Origin: Muricea muricata
Taxonomy: Eukaryota > Cnidaria > Anthozoa > Malacalcyonacea > Plexauridae
Assembly (NCBI GenBank): GCA_963855995.1
Contig: OY979718.1
Span: 29,359,282-29,423,281 of the forward strand
Length of the DNA: 64,000 nucleotides
Reading direction: 5' to 3'
In this document: positions 24,501 through 36,150 of the stretch, in pieces
Numbering within the stretch: position 1 is the first letter of the stretch
Layout: each line of letters begins with the position of its first letter
Position numbers and translations under genes: made by a program
The notes under the pieces: generated by a model
What the model saw: only the letters and a program-made list of their open reading frames with translations
Databases searched by the model: none
Told to the model about the DNA's origin: nothing

Positions 24501-26770
24501 GCAATTTTTCGTTGGTCATTTGAGCATGTTTTTACGTTCAAATCGCTTCTAGAACGCTTAAAACGCGATTTTGATGGTTCTAAGATCGTTTCTTTTCTGC
24601 TTTCAAGCAAGTTATAGGTTTCTCATTTCAACATGTCATTTCGCTCATCCCGATGGTTTAAGCGTCGAAAACCTGATTTCCGCCTTGCCAAGTTCTGCAA
24701 TTTCCATTTAGAAGGTCTTTTTTAGGTCCGTGATTGCAGTACATCATTTCGCTCAACTCGTTCACTTTAGCACTGAAAACATCATTTAAAGCTCTAAAAC
24801 GTCACCCTCATCGATTTAAAACGGCGATTTTAAGTTGGTGATTTGAGCGTGTTTTTACGCTTGAATCGCTTCTAGAACGCTTAAAACGTGATTTTGATGG
24901 TTCTAAGATCGTTTCTATTCAGTTTACAAGCAAGTTATAGGTTTCTCATTTCAAATGTCATTTCGCTCATCCCGTTGGTTTGAGCCCCAAAAACCGGATT
25001 CCCAACTTGCTAAGTTCTGCAATTTCCAGTTAGAAGGTCTCTTTTAGGTCCGTGATTGCAGTACATCATTGCGCTCAACTCGTTCACTTTAGCACTGAAA
25101 ACATCATTTTAAGCTCTAAAACGTCACCCTGATCGATTTAAAACGGTAACTTTTAGTTGGTGATTTGAGCATGTTTTTACGTTCAAATCGCTTCTAGAAC
25201 GCTTAAAAGGCGATTTTGATGGTTCTAAGATCGTTTCTTTTCAGTGTACAAGCAAGTTATAGGTTTCTCATTTCAACATGTCATTTCGCTCATCCCGATG
25301 GTTTGAGGACTGAAAACCTGATTCCCGACTTGCTAAGTTCTGCAATTTCCATTTAGAAGGTCTCTTTTAGGTCCGTGATTGCAGTACATCATTTCGCTCA
25401 ACTCGTTCACTTTAGCACTGAAAACATCATTTTAAGCTTGAAAACGCCACCTTGATCGACATAAAACGGCGATTTTAAGTTGGTGATTTGAGCATGTTTT
25501 AACGCTCAAATGGCTTCTAGAAGACTAAAAACGCAATTTTGATGGTTCTAAGATCGTTTCTTTTCAGTTTACAAAAGAGTTATAGGTTTCTCATGTCAAC
25601 GGGTTACTTCGCTCATCTCGATAGTTTGAGCGCCGAAAACATGATTCCCGACTTGCTAAGTTCTGCAATTTCCATTTATTAGGTCTCTTTTAGGTCCGTG
25701 AATGCAGTACATCATTGCGCTCAACTCGTTCACTTTAGCACTGAAAACATCATTTTAAGCTCTAAAACGTCACCCTGATCGATTTAAAACGGTAACTTTT
25801 AGTTGGTGATTTGAGCATGTTTTTACGTTCAAATCGCTTCTAGAACGCTTAAAACGCGATTTTGATGGTTCTAAGATCGTTTCTTTTCAGTGTACAAGCA
25901 AGTTATAGGTTTCTCATTTCAACATGTCATTTCGCTCATCCCGATGGTTTGAGGACTGAAAACCTGATTCCCGACTTGCTAAGTTCTGCAATTTCCATTT
26001 AGAAGGTCTCTTTTAGGTCCGTGATTGCAGTACATCATTTCGCTCAACTCGTTCACTTTAGCACTGAAAACATCATTTTAAGCTTGAAAACGCCACCTTG
26101 ATCGACATAAAACGGCGATTTTAAGTTGGTGATTTGAGCATGTTTTAACGCTCAAATGGCTTCTAGAAGACTAAAAACGCAATTTTGATGGTTCTAAGAT
26201 CGTTTCTTTTCAGTTTACAAGAGAGTTATAGGTTTCTCATGTCAACGGGTTACTTCGCTCATCTCGATAGTTTGAGCGCCGAAAACATGATTCCCGACTT
26301 GCTAAGTTCTGCAATTTCCATTTATTAGGTCTCTTTTAGGTCCGTGAATGCAGTACATCATTGCGCTCAACTCGTTCACTTTAGCACTGAAAACATCATT
26401 TTAAGCTTTAAAACGTCACCCTGATTGATTTAAAACGGCAACTTTTAGTTGGTGATTTGAGCATATTTTCACGCTCAAATCGTTCTAGAACGGGTAAAAC
26501 GCAATTTTGCAGGTTCTAAGATCGTTTCTTTTCAGTTTACAAGAGAGTTATAGGTTTCTCATGTCACGAGTTACTTCGCTCATCTCGATAGTTTGAGCGC
26601 CGAAAACCTGATTCCCGACTTGCTAAGTTCTGCAATTTCCATTTATTAGGTCTCTTTTAGGTCCGTGATTGCAGTACATTATTGCGCTCAACTCGTTCAC
26701 TTTAGCACTGAAAACATCATTTTAAGCTCTAAAACGTCACCCTGATGGATTTAAAACGGCGATTTTTAGT
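24500..26770. repeat. Family-2 domain (second), copy of 18.69-20.65 kb
   Basis: The block from about 24,505 to 26,465 repeats 18,690-20,650 at an exact offset of 5,811 (GATGGTTTAAGCGTCG at 18841 and 24652; GCTTGAAAA at 20271 and 26082), which is 18 monomers. The left junction lies inside a monomer: family-1 TATAAAACGTCGCCCTG runs straight into the family-2 TTTTTCGTTGGTCATTTG. Confidence 0.85.
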
Positions 26771-26876
26771 AGATGATTTGAGGATGTTTTTACGCTCAAA
26801 TCGCTTCTAGACGCTTAAAACGCGATTTTGATGGTTCTAAGATCGTTTCTTTTCAGTTTACAAGCAAGTTATAGGT

Positions 26877-29340
26877 TCCTCATTTCAACATGTCATTTCG
26901 CTCATCTCGATGGTTTGAGCGCCGAAAACCTGATTCCCGACTTGCAAACTTCTGCAAATTCCATTTAGAAGGTCTCCTTTAGGTCCGCGATTGCAGTTCA
27001 TCATTATGTTCAACTCGTTCACTTTGGCATTGAAAACCTCATTTTAAGCTCTAAAACGTCGCCCTGATCGACTTAGAACGGCGAATTATAGTTGTGATTT
27101 GAGCATGTTTTTACGCTCATATCGCTTCCAGAACACTTAAAACGCGATTTTGATGGTTCTAAGATCGTTTCTTTTCAGTTTACAAGCAAGTTATAGGTTT
27201 CTCATTTCAACATGTTATTTTGCTCATCTCGATAATTTGAGCGCCGAAAACCTGATTCCCGACTTGTTAACTTCTGCAAATTCCATTTAGAAGGTCTCTT
27301 TTAGGTCCGTGATTGCAGTTCGTCATTGCGTTCAACTCGTTCACTTTAGCACTGAAAACCTCATTTTAAGCTCTAAAACGTCGCCCTGATCGACTTAAGA
27401 CGGCGAATTTTAGTTGTGATTTGAGCATGTTTTTACCCTCAAATCGCTTCCAGAACGCTTAAAATGCGATTTTGACGGTTCTCAGATCGTTTCTTTTCAG
27501 TTTACAAGCAAGTTATAGGTTTCTCATTTCAAAATGTCATTTCGCTCATCTCGATGGTTTGAGCGCAGAAAACCTGATTCCCGACTTGCTAACTTTTGCA
27601 ATTTCATTTTAGAAGGTCTCTTTTAGGTCCGTGATTGCAGTTCATCATTGCGTTTAACTGGTTCACTTTAGCACTGAAAACCTCATTTTAAGCTCTAAAA
27701 CGTCGCCCTGATCGACTTAAAACGGCGAATTTTAGTTGGTGATTTGAGCATGTTTTTACACTCAAATCGGTTCCAGAACGCTTAAAACGCGGTTTTGATA
27801 ATTTTAAGATCCTTTTTTTTCAGTTTACAAGCAAGTTATAGGTTTCTCATTTCAACGTGTCATTTCGCTCATCTCGATGGTTTGAGCGCCGAAAACCTGA
27901 TTCCCGACTTGCTAACTTCTGAAATTTCTATTTAGAAGGTCTCTTTTAGGTCCGTGATTGCAGTACAACATTGCGTGCCTTTCGTTCATTTTAGCACTGA
28001 AAACATAATTTTAAGCTCTAAAACGTCGTTATGATCGATTTAAAACGGCAACTTTTAGTAGATGATTTGAGCATGTTTTTACGCTCAAATCGCTTCCAAA
28101 ACGCTTAAAACGCGATTTTGAGGGTTCTAAGATCGTTTCTTTTCAGTTTACAAGCAAGTTATAGGTTTCTCATTTCAAAATGTCATTTCGCTTATCTCAA
28201 TGGTTTGAGCGCCGAAAACCTGATTCCCGACTTGCTAACTTCTGGAAATTCCATTTAGAAGGTCTCTTTTAGGTCCGTGATTGCAGTACATCATTGCGCT
28301 CAACTCGTTCACTTTAGCACTGAAGACATCATTTTAAGGTCCAAAACGTCGCCCTGATCGATTTAAAAAGGCAATTTTTAGTTGGTGATTTGAGCATGTT
28401 TTTACGCGCAACTCGCTTCTAGATTGCTTAAAACGAGACTTTGATCGTTCTAAGATCCTTTCTTTTTAAGTTTACAAGCAAGTTATAGGTTTCTCATGTC
28501 AACGTGTTATTTCGCTCATCTCGATGGTTTGAGCGGCGAAAACATGATTCCCGACTTGCTAAGTTTTTCAATTTCCATTTAGAAAGTCCCTTTTATGTCC
28601 GTGATTACAGTATATCATTGCATTGAACTCGTTCACTTTAGCACTGAAAACATCATTTTAAGCTCTAAAACGTCGTTATGATCGATTTAAAACGGCAATT
28701 TTTAGTTGGTGATTTGAGCATGTTTTTACGCTCAAATCGCTTCTAGAATACTTAAAACGCGACTTTGATATTTCTAAAATCGTTTCTTTTTAAGTTTACA
28801 AGCAAGTTATAGGTTTCTCATGTCAACGTGTTATTTCGCTCATCTCGATGGTTTGAGCGGCCAAAACATGATTCCCGACTTGCTAAGTTTTTCAATTTCC
28901 ATTTAGAAAGTCCCTTTTATGTCCGTGATTGCAGTATATCATTGCATTGAACTCGTTCACTTTAGCACTGAAAACATCATTTTAAGCTCTAAATGGTCGC
29001 CCTGATCGACTTAGAACGGCGAATTTTAGTTGTGAGTTGAGCATGTTTTTACGCTCATATCGCTTCCAGAACGCTTAAAACACGATTTTTATGGTTCTAA
29101 GATCGTTTCTTTTCAGTTTACAAGCAAGTTATAGGTTTCTCATTTCAACATGTCCTTTCGCTCATCTCGATGGTTTGAGCCCCGAAAACCTGATTCCCGA
29201 CTTGCTAACTTCTGCAATTTCTATTTAGAAGGTCTCTTTTAGGTCCGTGATTGCAGTACAACGTTGCTTTCCACTCATTCACTTCAGAACTGATAACTTC
29301 ATTTTAAGCTATAAAACGTCGCCCTGATCGACTTAAAACG
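26877..29340. repeat. Second copy of the 21.39-24.50 kb block, two monomers shorter
   Basis: It shares the GGTTCCTCATTTC start, the GCGTGCCTTTCGTTC marker and the CACTTCAGAACTGATAAC end (24441 and 29281). The missing 647 bases correspond to about 23,000-23,650 of the first copy and leave a clean in-phase join. Confidence 0.85.
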
Positions 29341-29439
29341 GCAATTTTTGTTGGTCATTTGAGGATGTTTTTACTCTCAAATCGCTTCCAGAACGCTTAA
29401 AACGCGATTTTGACGGTTCTAAGATCGTTTCTTTTCAGT

Positions 29440-31340
29440 TTACAAGCAAGTTATAGGTTTCTCATTTCAAAATGTCATTTCGCTCATCTCGATAATTTGA
29501 GCGCCGAAAACATGATTCCCGACTTGCTATATTTTGCAAATTCCATTTAGAAGGTCTCTTTTAGGTCCGTGATTGCAGTTCGTCATTGCGTTCAACTCGT
29601 TCCCTTTAGCACTGAAAACCTCATTTTAGCATGTTTTTAGAGGATGTTTTTACGCTCAAATCGCTTCTAGAATGCTTAAAACGCGACTTTAATTGTTCTA
29701 AGAGCGTTTCTTTTTAAGTTTAAAAGCAAGTTATAGGTTTCTAATGTCAACGTGTTATTTTGCTCATCTTGATGGTTTGAGCGCCGAAAACATGATTCCC
29801 GACTTGCTAGGTTCTGCAATTTCCATTTAGAAGGTCTCTTTTAGGTCCGTGATTGCAGTTCGTCATTGCGTTTAACTCGTTGCCTTTAGCACTGAAAACC
29901 TCATTTTAAGCTCTAAAACCTCGCCCTGATCGACTTAGAACGGCAAAATTTAGTTGTGATTTGAGCATGTTTTTACGCTCATATCGCTTCCAGAACGCTT
30001 AAAACGCGATTTTGATGGTTCTAAGATCGTTTCTTTTCAGTTTACAAGCAAGTTATAGGTTTCTCATTTCAACATGTCCTTTCGCTCATCTCGATAATTT
30101 TAGCACCGAAAAGCTGATTCCCGACTTGCTAACTTCTGCAAATTCCATTTAGAAGGTCTCTTTTAGGTCCGTGATTGCAGTTCGTCATTGCGTTCAACTC
30201 GTTGCCTTTAGCACTGAAAACCTCATTTTAAGCTCTAAAACGTCGCCCTGATCGACTTAAAACGGCGAATTTTAGTTGTGATTTGAGCATGTTTTTACTC
30301 TCAAATTGCTTCAAGAACGCTTAAAATGCGATTTTGACGGTTCTCAGATCGTTTCTTTTCAATTTGCCAGGAAGTTATAGGTTTCTCATTTCAAAATGTC
30401 ATTTCGCTCATCTCGATGGTTTGAGCGCAGGAAACGTGATTCCCGACTTGCTAACTTCTGCAGTTTCCATTTAGAAGGTCTCTTTTAGGTCCGTGATTGC
30501 AGTACAACATTGCGTTCCACTCGTTCACTTTAGCACTGATACTTCATTTTAAGCTATAAAACGTCGCCCTGATCGACTTAAAACGGCAAGTTTTAGTTGG
30601 TGATTTGAGGAGTTTTTTACGCTTAAATCGCTTCTAGAACGCTTAAAAAGCGATTTTGATGGTTCTAAGATCGTTTCTTTTCACCTTAAAAGCAAGCTAT
30701 AGCTTTCTCATTTCAAAATGTCATTTCGTTCATCTCGATGGTTTGAGCGCAGAAAAACCTGATTCCCGACTTGCTAGGTTCTGCAATTTCCATTTAGAAG
30801 GTCTCTTTTAGGTCCGTGATTGCAGTACATCATTGCATTCAACTCGTTCACTTTAGCACTGAAAACATCATTTTAAGTTCTAGAACGTCGTTATGATCGA
30901 TTTAAAACGGCAATTTTTAGTTGGTGATTTGAGCATGTTTTTACGCTCAAATCGCTTCTAGAATGCTTAAAACGCGACTTTGATATTTCTAAGATCGTTT
31001 CTTTTTAAGTTTAGAAGCAAGTTATAGGTTTTTCATGTCAACGTGTTATTTCGCTCATCTCGATGGTTTAAGCGGCGAAAACATGATTCCCGACTTGCTA
31101 AGTTTTTCAATTTCCATTTAGAAAGTCCCTTTTATGTCCGTGATTGCAGTATATCATTGCATTGAACTCGTTCAGTTTAGCACTTAAAACATCATTTTAA
31201 GCTCTAAAACGTCGCCCTGATCGACTTAGAACGGCGAATTTTAGTTGTGATTTGAGCATGTTTTTACGCTCATATCGCTTCCAGAACGCTTAAAACGCGA
31301 TTTTTATGGTTCTAAGATCGTTTCTTTTCAGTTTACAAGC
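29440..31340. repeat. Distant copy of 8.18-10.40 kb
   Basis: It carries the third truncated monomer and the TAATTTTAGC and CACTTAAAACATC markers at offset 20,934. It contains one monomer fewer than the left copy. Scattered single-base differences show it is not a verbatim copy (for example AAAGCTG for AAACCTG near 30,107). Confidence 0.85.
29521..29800. repeat. Truncated 280-bp monomer, third copy
   Basis: The same deletion join, from GACTT at 29521 to 29801. It lies in the block copied from about 8.2-10.4 kb, roughly 21 kb away, and acts as a tag showing that the three copies share descent. Confidence 0.9.
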
Positions 31341-32130
31341 AAGTTATAGGTTTCTCATTTCAACATGTCATTTCGCTCATCTCGATGATTTGAGCGCCGA
31401 AAACCTGATTCCCGAGTTTCTAACTTCTCCAAATTCAATTATGAAGGTCTCTTTTAGGTCCGTGATTGCAGTTCATCATTGCGTTCAACTCGTTCACTTT
31501 AGCACTGAGAACATCATTTTAAGCTCTAAAACGTCGCCCTGATCCACTTAAAACGGCGAATTTTAGTTGTGATTTTAGCATGTTTTTACTCTCAAATCGC
31601 TTCCAGAACGCTTAAAACGCGACTTTGATCGTTCTAAGATCGTTTCTTTTTAAGTTTACAAGCAAGTTATAGGTTTCTAATGTCAACGTGTTATTTTGCT
31701 CATCTTGATGGTTTGAGCGCCGAAAACATGATTCTCGACTTGCTAAGTTCTGCAATTTTCATTTAGAAGGTCTCTTTTAGGTCCGTGATTGCAGTTCATC
31801 ATTGCGTTCAACTCGTTCATTTTAGCACTAAAAACATTCTTTTAAGCTCTAAAACGTCGTTATGATCGATTTAAAACGGCAATTTTTAGTAGATGATTTG
31901 AGCATGTTTTTACGCTCAAGTCGGTTCCAGAACGCTTAAAACGCGGTTTTGATAATTCTAAGATCGTTTTTTTTCAGTTTACAAGCAAGTTATAGGTTTT
32001 TTATTTCAACATGTCATTTCGCTCATCTCGACGGTTTGAGCGGCGAAAACATGATTCCCGACTTGCTAAGTTTTTCAATTTCCATTTAGAAAGTCCCTTT
32101 TATGTCCGTGATTGCAGTATATCATTGCAT
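31340..32130. repeat. Mixed family-1 monomers, no higher-order period seen
   Basis: About two and a half satellite units with variants known from 3-6 kb and 10-11 kb. I see no local duplication of the whole stretch. Confidence 0.6.
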
Positions 32131-34960
32131 TGAACTCGTTCACTTTAGCACTGAAAACATCATTTTAAGCTCTAAAACGTCGCCCTGATCGACTTAGAAC
32201 GGCGAATTTTAGTTGTGATTTGAGCATGTTTTTACGCTCATATCGCTTCCAGAACGCTTAAAACGCGATTTTTATGGTTCTAAGATCGTTTCTTTTCAGT
32301 TTACAAGCAAGTTATAGGTTTCTCATTTCAACATGTCATTTCGCTCATCTCGATGGTTTGAGCGCCGAAAACCTGATTCCCGACTTGGTAACTTATGCAA
32401 ATTCCATTTAGAAGGTCTCTTTTAGGTCCGTGATTGCAGTACATCATTGCGCTCAACTCGTTCACTTTAGCACTGAAAACCTCATTTTAAGGTCTAAAAC
32501 GTCGCCCTGATCGACTTTAAACGGCGAATTTTAGTTGTGATTTGAGCATGTTTTTACTCTCAAATTGCTCCAAGAACGCTTAAAATGCGATTTTGACGGT
32601 TCTCAGATCGTTTCTTTTCAGTTTGAAAGCAAGTTATAGGTTTCTCATTTCAAAATGTCATTTCGCTCATCTCGATGGTTTGAGCGCAGAAAACCTGATT
32701 CCCGACTTGCTAACTTCAGCAGTTTCCATTTAGAAGGTCTCTTTTAGGTCCGTGATTGCAGTACAACATTGCGTTCCACTCGTTCACTTTAGCACTGATA
32801 CTTCATTTTAAGCTATAAAACGTCGCCCTGATCGACTTAAAACGGCAAGTTTTAGTTGGTGATTTGAGGATGTTTTTACGCTCAAATCGCTTCCACAACG
32901 CTTAAAAAGCGATTTTGATGGTTCTAAGATCGTTTCTTTTCACCTTAAAAGCAAGCTATAGCTTTCTCATTTCAAAATGTCATTTCGCTAATCTCGATGG
33001 TTTGAGCGCAGAAAAACCTGATTCCCCACTTGGTAGGTTCGGCAATTTCCATTTAGAAGGTCTCTTTTAGGTCCGTGATTGCAGTACATCATTGCATTCA
33101 ACTCGTTCACTTTAGCACTGAAAACATCATTTTAAGCTCTAAAACGTCGCCCTGATCGACTTAGAACGGCGAATTTTAGTTGTGATTTGAGCATGTTTTT
33201 ACGCTCATATCGCTTCCAGAACGCTTAAAACGCGATTTTTATGGTTCTAAGATCGTTTCTTTTCAGTTTACAAGCAAGTTATAGGTTTCTCATTTCAACA
33301 TGTCATTTCGCTCATCTCGATGGTTTGAGCGCCGAAAACCTGATTCCCGACTTGGTAACTTATGCAAATTCCATTTAGAAGGTCTCTTTTAGGTCCGTGA
33401 TTGCAGTACATCATTGCGCTCAACTCGTTCACTTTAGCACTGAAAACCTCATTTTAAGCTCTAAAACGTCGCCCTGATCGACTTAAAACGGCGAATTTTA
33501 GTTGTGATTTGAGCATGTTTTTACTCTCAAATTGCTTCAAGAACGCTTAAAATGCGATTTTGACGGTTCTCAGATCGTTTCTTTTCAGTTTGCAAGCAAG
33601 TTATAGGTTTCTCATTTCAAAATGTCATTTCGCTCATCTCGATGGTTTGAGCGCAGAAAACCTGATTCCCGACTTGCTAACTTCAGCAGTTTCCATTTAG
33701 AAGGTCTCTTTTAGGTCCGTGATTGCAGTACAACATTGCGTTCCACTCGTTCACTTTAGCACTGATACTTCATTTTAAGCTATAAAACGTCGCCCTGATC
33801 CACTTAAAACGGCAAGTTTTAGTTGGTGATTTGAGGATGTTTTTACGCTCAAATCGCTTCCACAACGCTTAAAAAGCGATTTTGATGGTTCTAAGATCGT
33901 TTCTTTTCTTCTTAAAAGCAAGCTATAGCTTTCTCATTTCAAAATGTCATTTCGCTAATCTCGATGGTTTGAGCGCAGAAAAACCTGATTCCCCACTTGG
34001 TAGGTTCGGCAATTTCCATTTAGAAGGTCTCTTTTAGGTCCGTGATTGCAGTACATCATTGCATTCAACTCGTTCACTTTAGCACTGAAAACATCATTTT
34101 AAGCTCTAAAACGTCGCCCTGATCGACTTAGAACGGCGAATTTTAGTTGTGATTTGAGCATGTTTTTACGCTCATATCGCTTCCAGAACGCTTAAAACGC
34201 GATTTTTATGGTTCTAAGATCGTTTCTTTTCAGTTTACAAGCAAGTTATAGGTTTCTCATTTCAACATGTCATTTCGCTCATCTCGATGGTTTGAGCGCC
34301 GAAAACCTGATTCCCGACTTGCTAACTTATGCAAATTCCATTTAGAAGGTCTCTTTTAGGTCCGTGATTGCAGTACATCATTGCGCTCAACTCGTTCACT
34401 TTAGCACTGAAAACCTCATTTTAAGCTCTAAAACGTCGCCCTGATCGACTTACAACGGCGAATTTTAGTTGTGATTTGAGCATGTTTTTACTCTCAAATT
34501 GCTTCAAGAACGCTTAAAACGCGATTTTGACGGTTCTCAGATCGTTTCTTTTCAGTTTGCAAGCAAGTTATAGGTTTCTCATTTCAAAATGTCATTTCGC
34601 TCATCTCGATGGTTTGAGCGCAGAAAACCTGATTCCCGACTTGCTAACTTCAGCAGTTTCCATTTAGAAGGTCTCTTTTAGGTCCGTGATTGCAGTACAA
34701 CATTGCGTTCCACTCGTTCACTTTAGCACTGATATTTCATTTTAAGCTATAAAACGTCGCCCTGATCGACTTAAAACGGCAAGTTTTAGTTGGTGATTTG
34801 AGGATGTTTTTACGCTCAAATCGCTTCCACAACGCTTAAAAAGCGATTTTGATGGTTCTAAGATCGTTTCTTTTCACCTTAAAAGCAAGCTATAGCTTTC
34901 TCATTTCAAAATGTCATTTCGCTACTCTCGATGGTTTGAGCGCAGAAAAACCTGATTCCT
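32130..34960. repeat. 3-monomer higher-order repeat, period 967 bp, three copies
   Basis: CGACTTGGTA is at 32381 and 33348 and CGACTTGCTA at 34315, steps of exactly 967. The three units of each period are recognisable by ACTTATGCAAATT, ACTTCAGCAGTTTCC and CCCCACTTGGTAGGTTCGGC. The second and third copies differ by only a few bases. Related units occur singly near 10.80 kb. Confidence 0.9.
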
Positions 34961-36150
34961 CACTTGCTAACTTCTGCAATTTCTATTTAGAAGGTCTCAT
35001 TTAGGTCCGTGATTGCAGTACAACATTGCGTTCCACTCGTTCATTTTAGCACTGAAAACATTCTTTTAAGCTCGAAAACGTTGTTATGATCGATTTAAAA
35101 CGGCAATTTTTAGTAGATGATTTGAGGATGTTTTCACGCTCAAATCGCTTCTAGAACGCTTAAAACGCAATTTTGATGGTTCTAAGATCGTTTCTTTTCA
35201 GTTTACAAGCAAGTTATATTTTGTCATTTCAACATGTCATTTCGCTCATCTCGATGGTTTGAGCGCCGAAAACCTGATTCCCGACTTGCTAACTTCTCCA
35301 ATTTCTTTTTAGAAGGTCTCTTTTAGGTCCGTGATTGCAGTACAACATTGCGTTCCACTCGTTCACTTTAGCACTGATAACTTCATTTTAAGCTATTAAA
35401 CGTCGCCCTGATCGACTTAAAACGGCAATTTTAGTTGTTGATTTGAGCATGTTTTTACGCTCAAATCGCTTCTAGAACGCTTAAAAAGCGATTTTGATGG
35501 TTCTAAGATCGTTTCTTTCAGCTTAAAAGCAAGCTATAGCTTTCTCATTTCAAAATGTCAGTTCGCTCGTCTCGATGATTTGAGCGCCGAAAACCTGATT
35601 CCCGACTTGCTAACTTCTGCAAATTCAATTTAGAAGGTCTCTTTTAGGTCCGTGATAGCAGTTCGTCATTGCGCTCAACTCGTTGCCTTTAGAACTGAAA
35701 ACCTTATTTTAAGCTCTAAAACGTCGCCCTGATCGACTTAAAACGGCGAATTTTAGTTGTGATTTGAGCATGTTTTTACTCTCAAATCGCTTCCAGAACG
35801 CTTAAAATGCGATTTTGACGGTTCTCAGATCGTTTCTTTTCAGTTTACAAGCAAGTTATAGGTTTCTCATGTCAACGTGTTATTTCGCTCATCTCGATGA
35901 TTTGAGCGGCGAAAACCTGATTCCCGAGTTTCTAACTTCTGCAAATTCCATTTAGAAGGTCTCTTTTAGGTCCGTGATTGCAGTTCATCATTGCGTTCAA
36001 CTCGTTCATTTTAGCACTAAAAACATTCTTTTAAGGTCTAAAACGTCGTTATGATCGATTTAAAACGGCAATTTTTAGTAGATGATTTGAGCATGTTTTT
36101 ACGCTCAAATCGCTTCTAGAACGCTTAAAACGCGATTTTGATGGTTCTAA
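34960..36150. repeat. Block duplicated at 40.76-41.96 kb
   Basis: TATATTTTGTCATTTC (35215 and 41017), GTTCGCTCGTCTCG (35561 and 41363) and CGAGTTTC (35925 and 41727) are all 5,802 bases apart, or 18 monomers. Confidence 0.85.
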
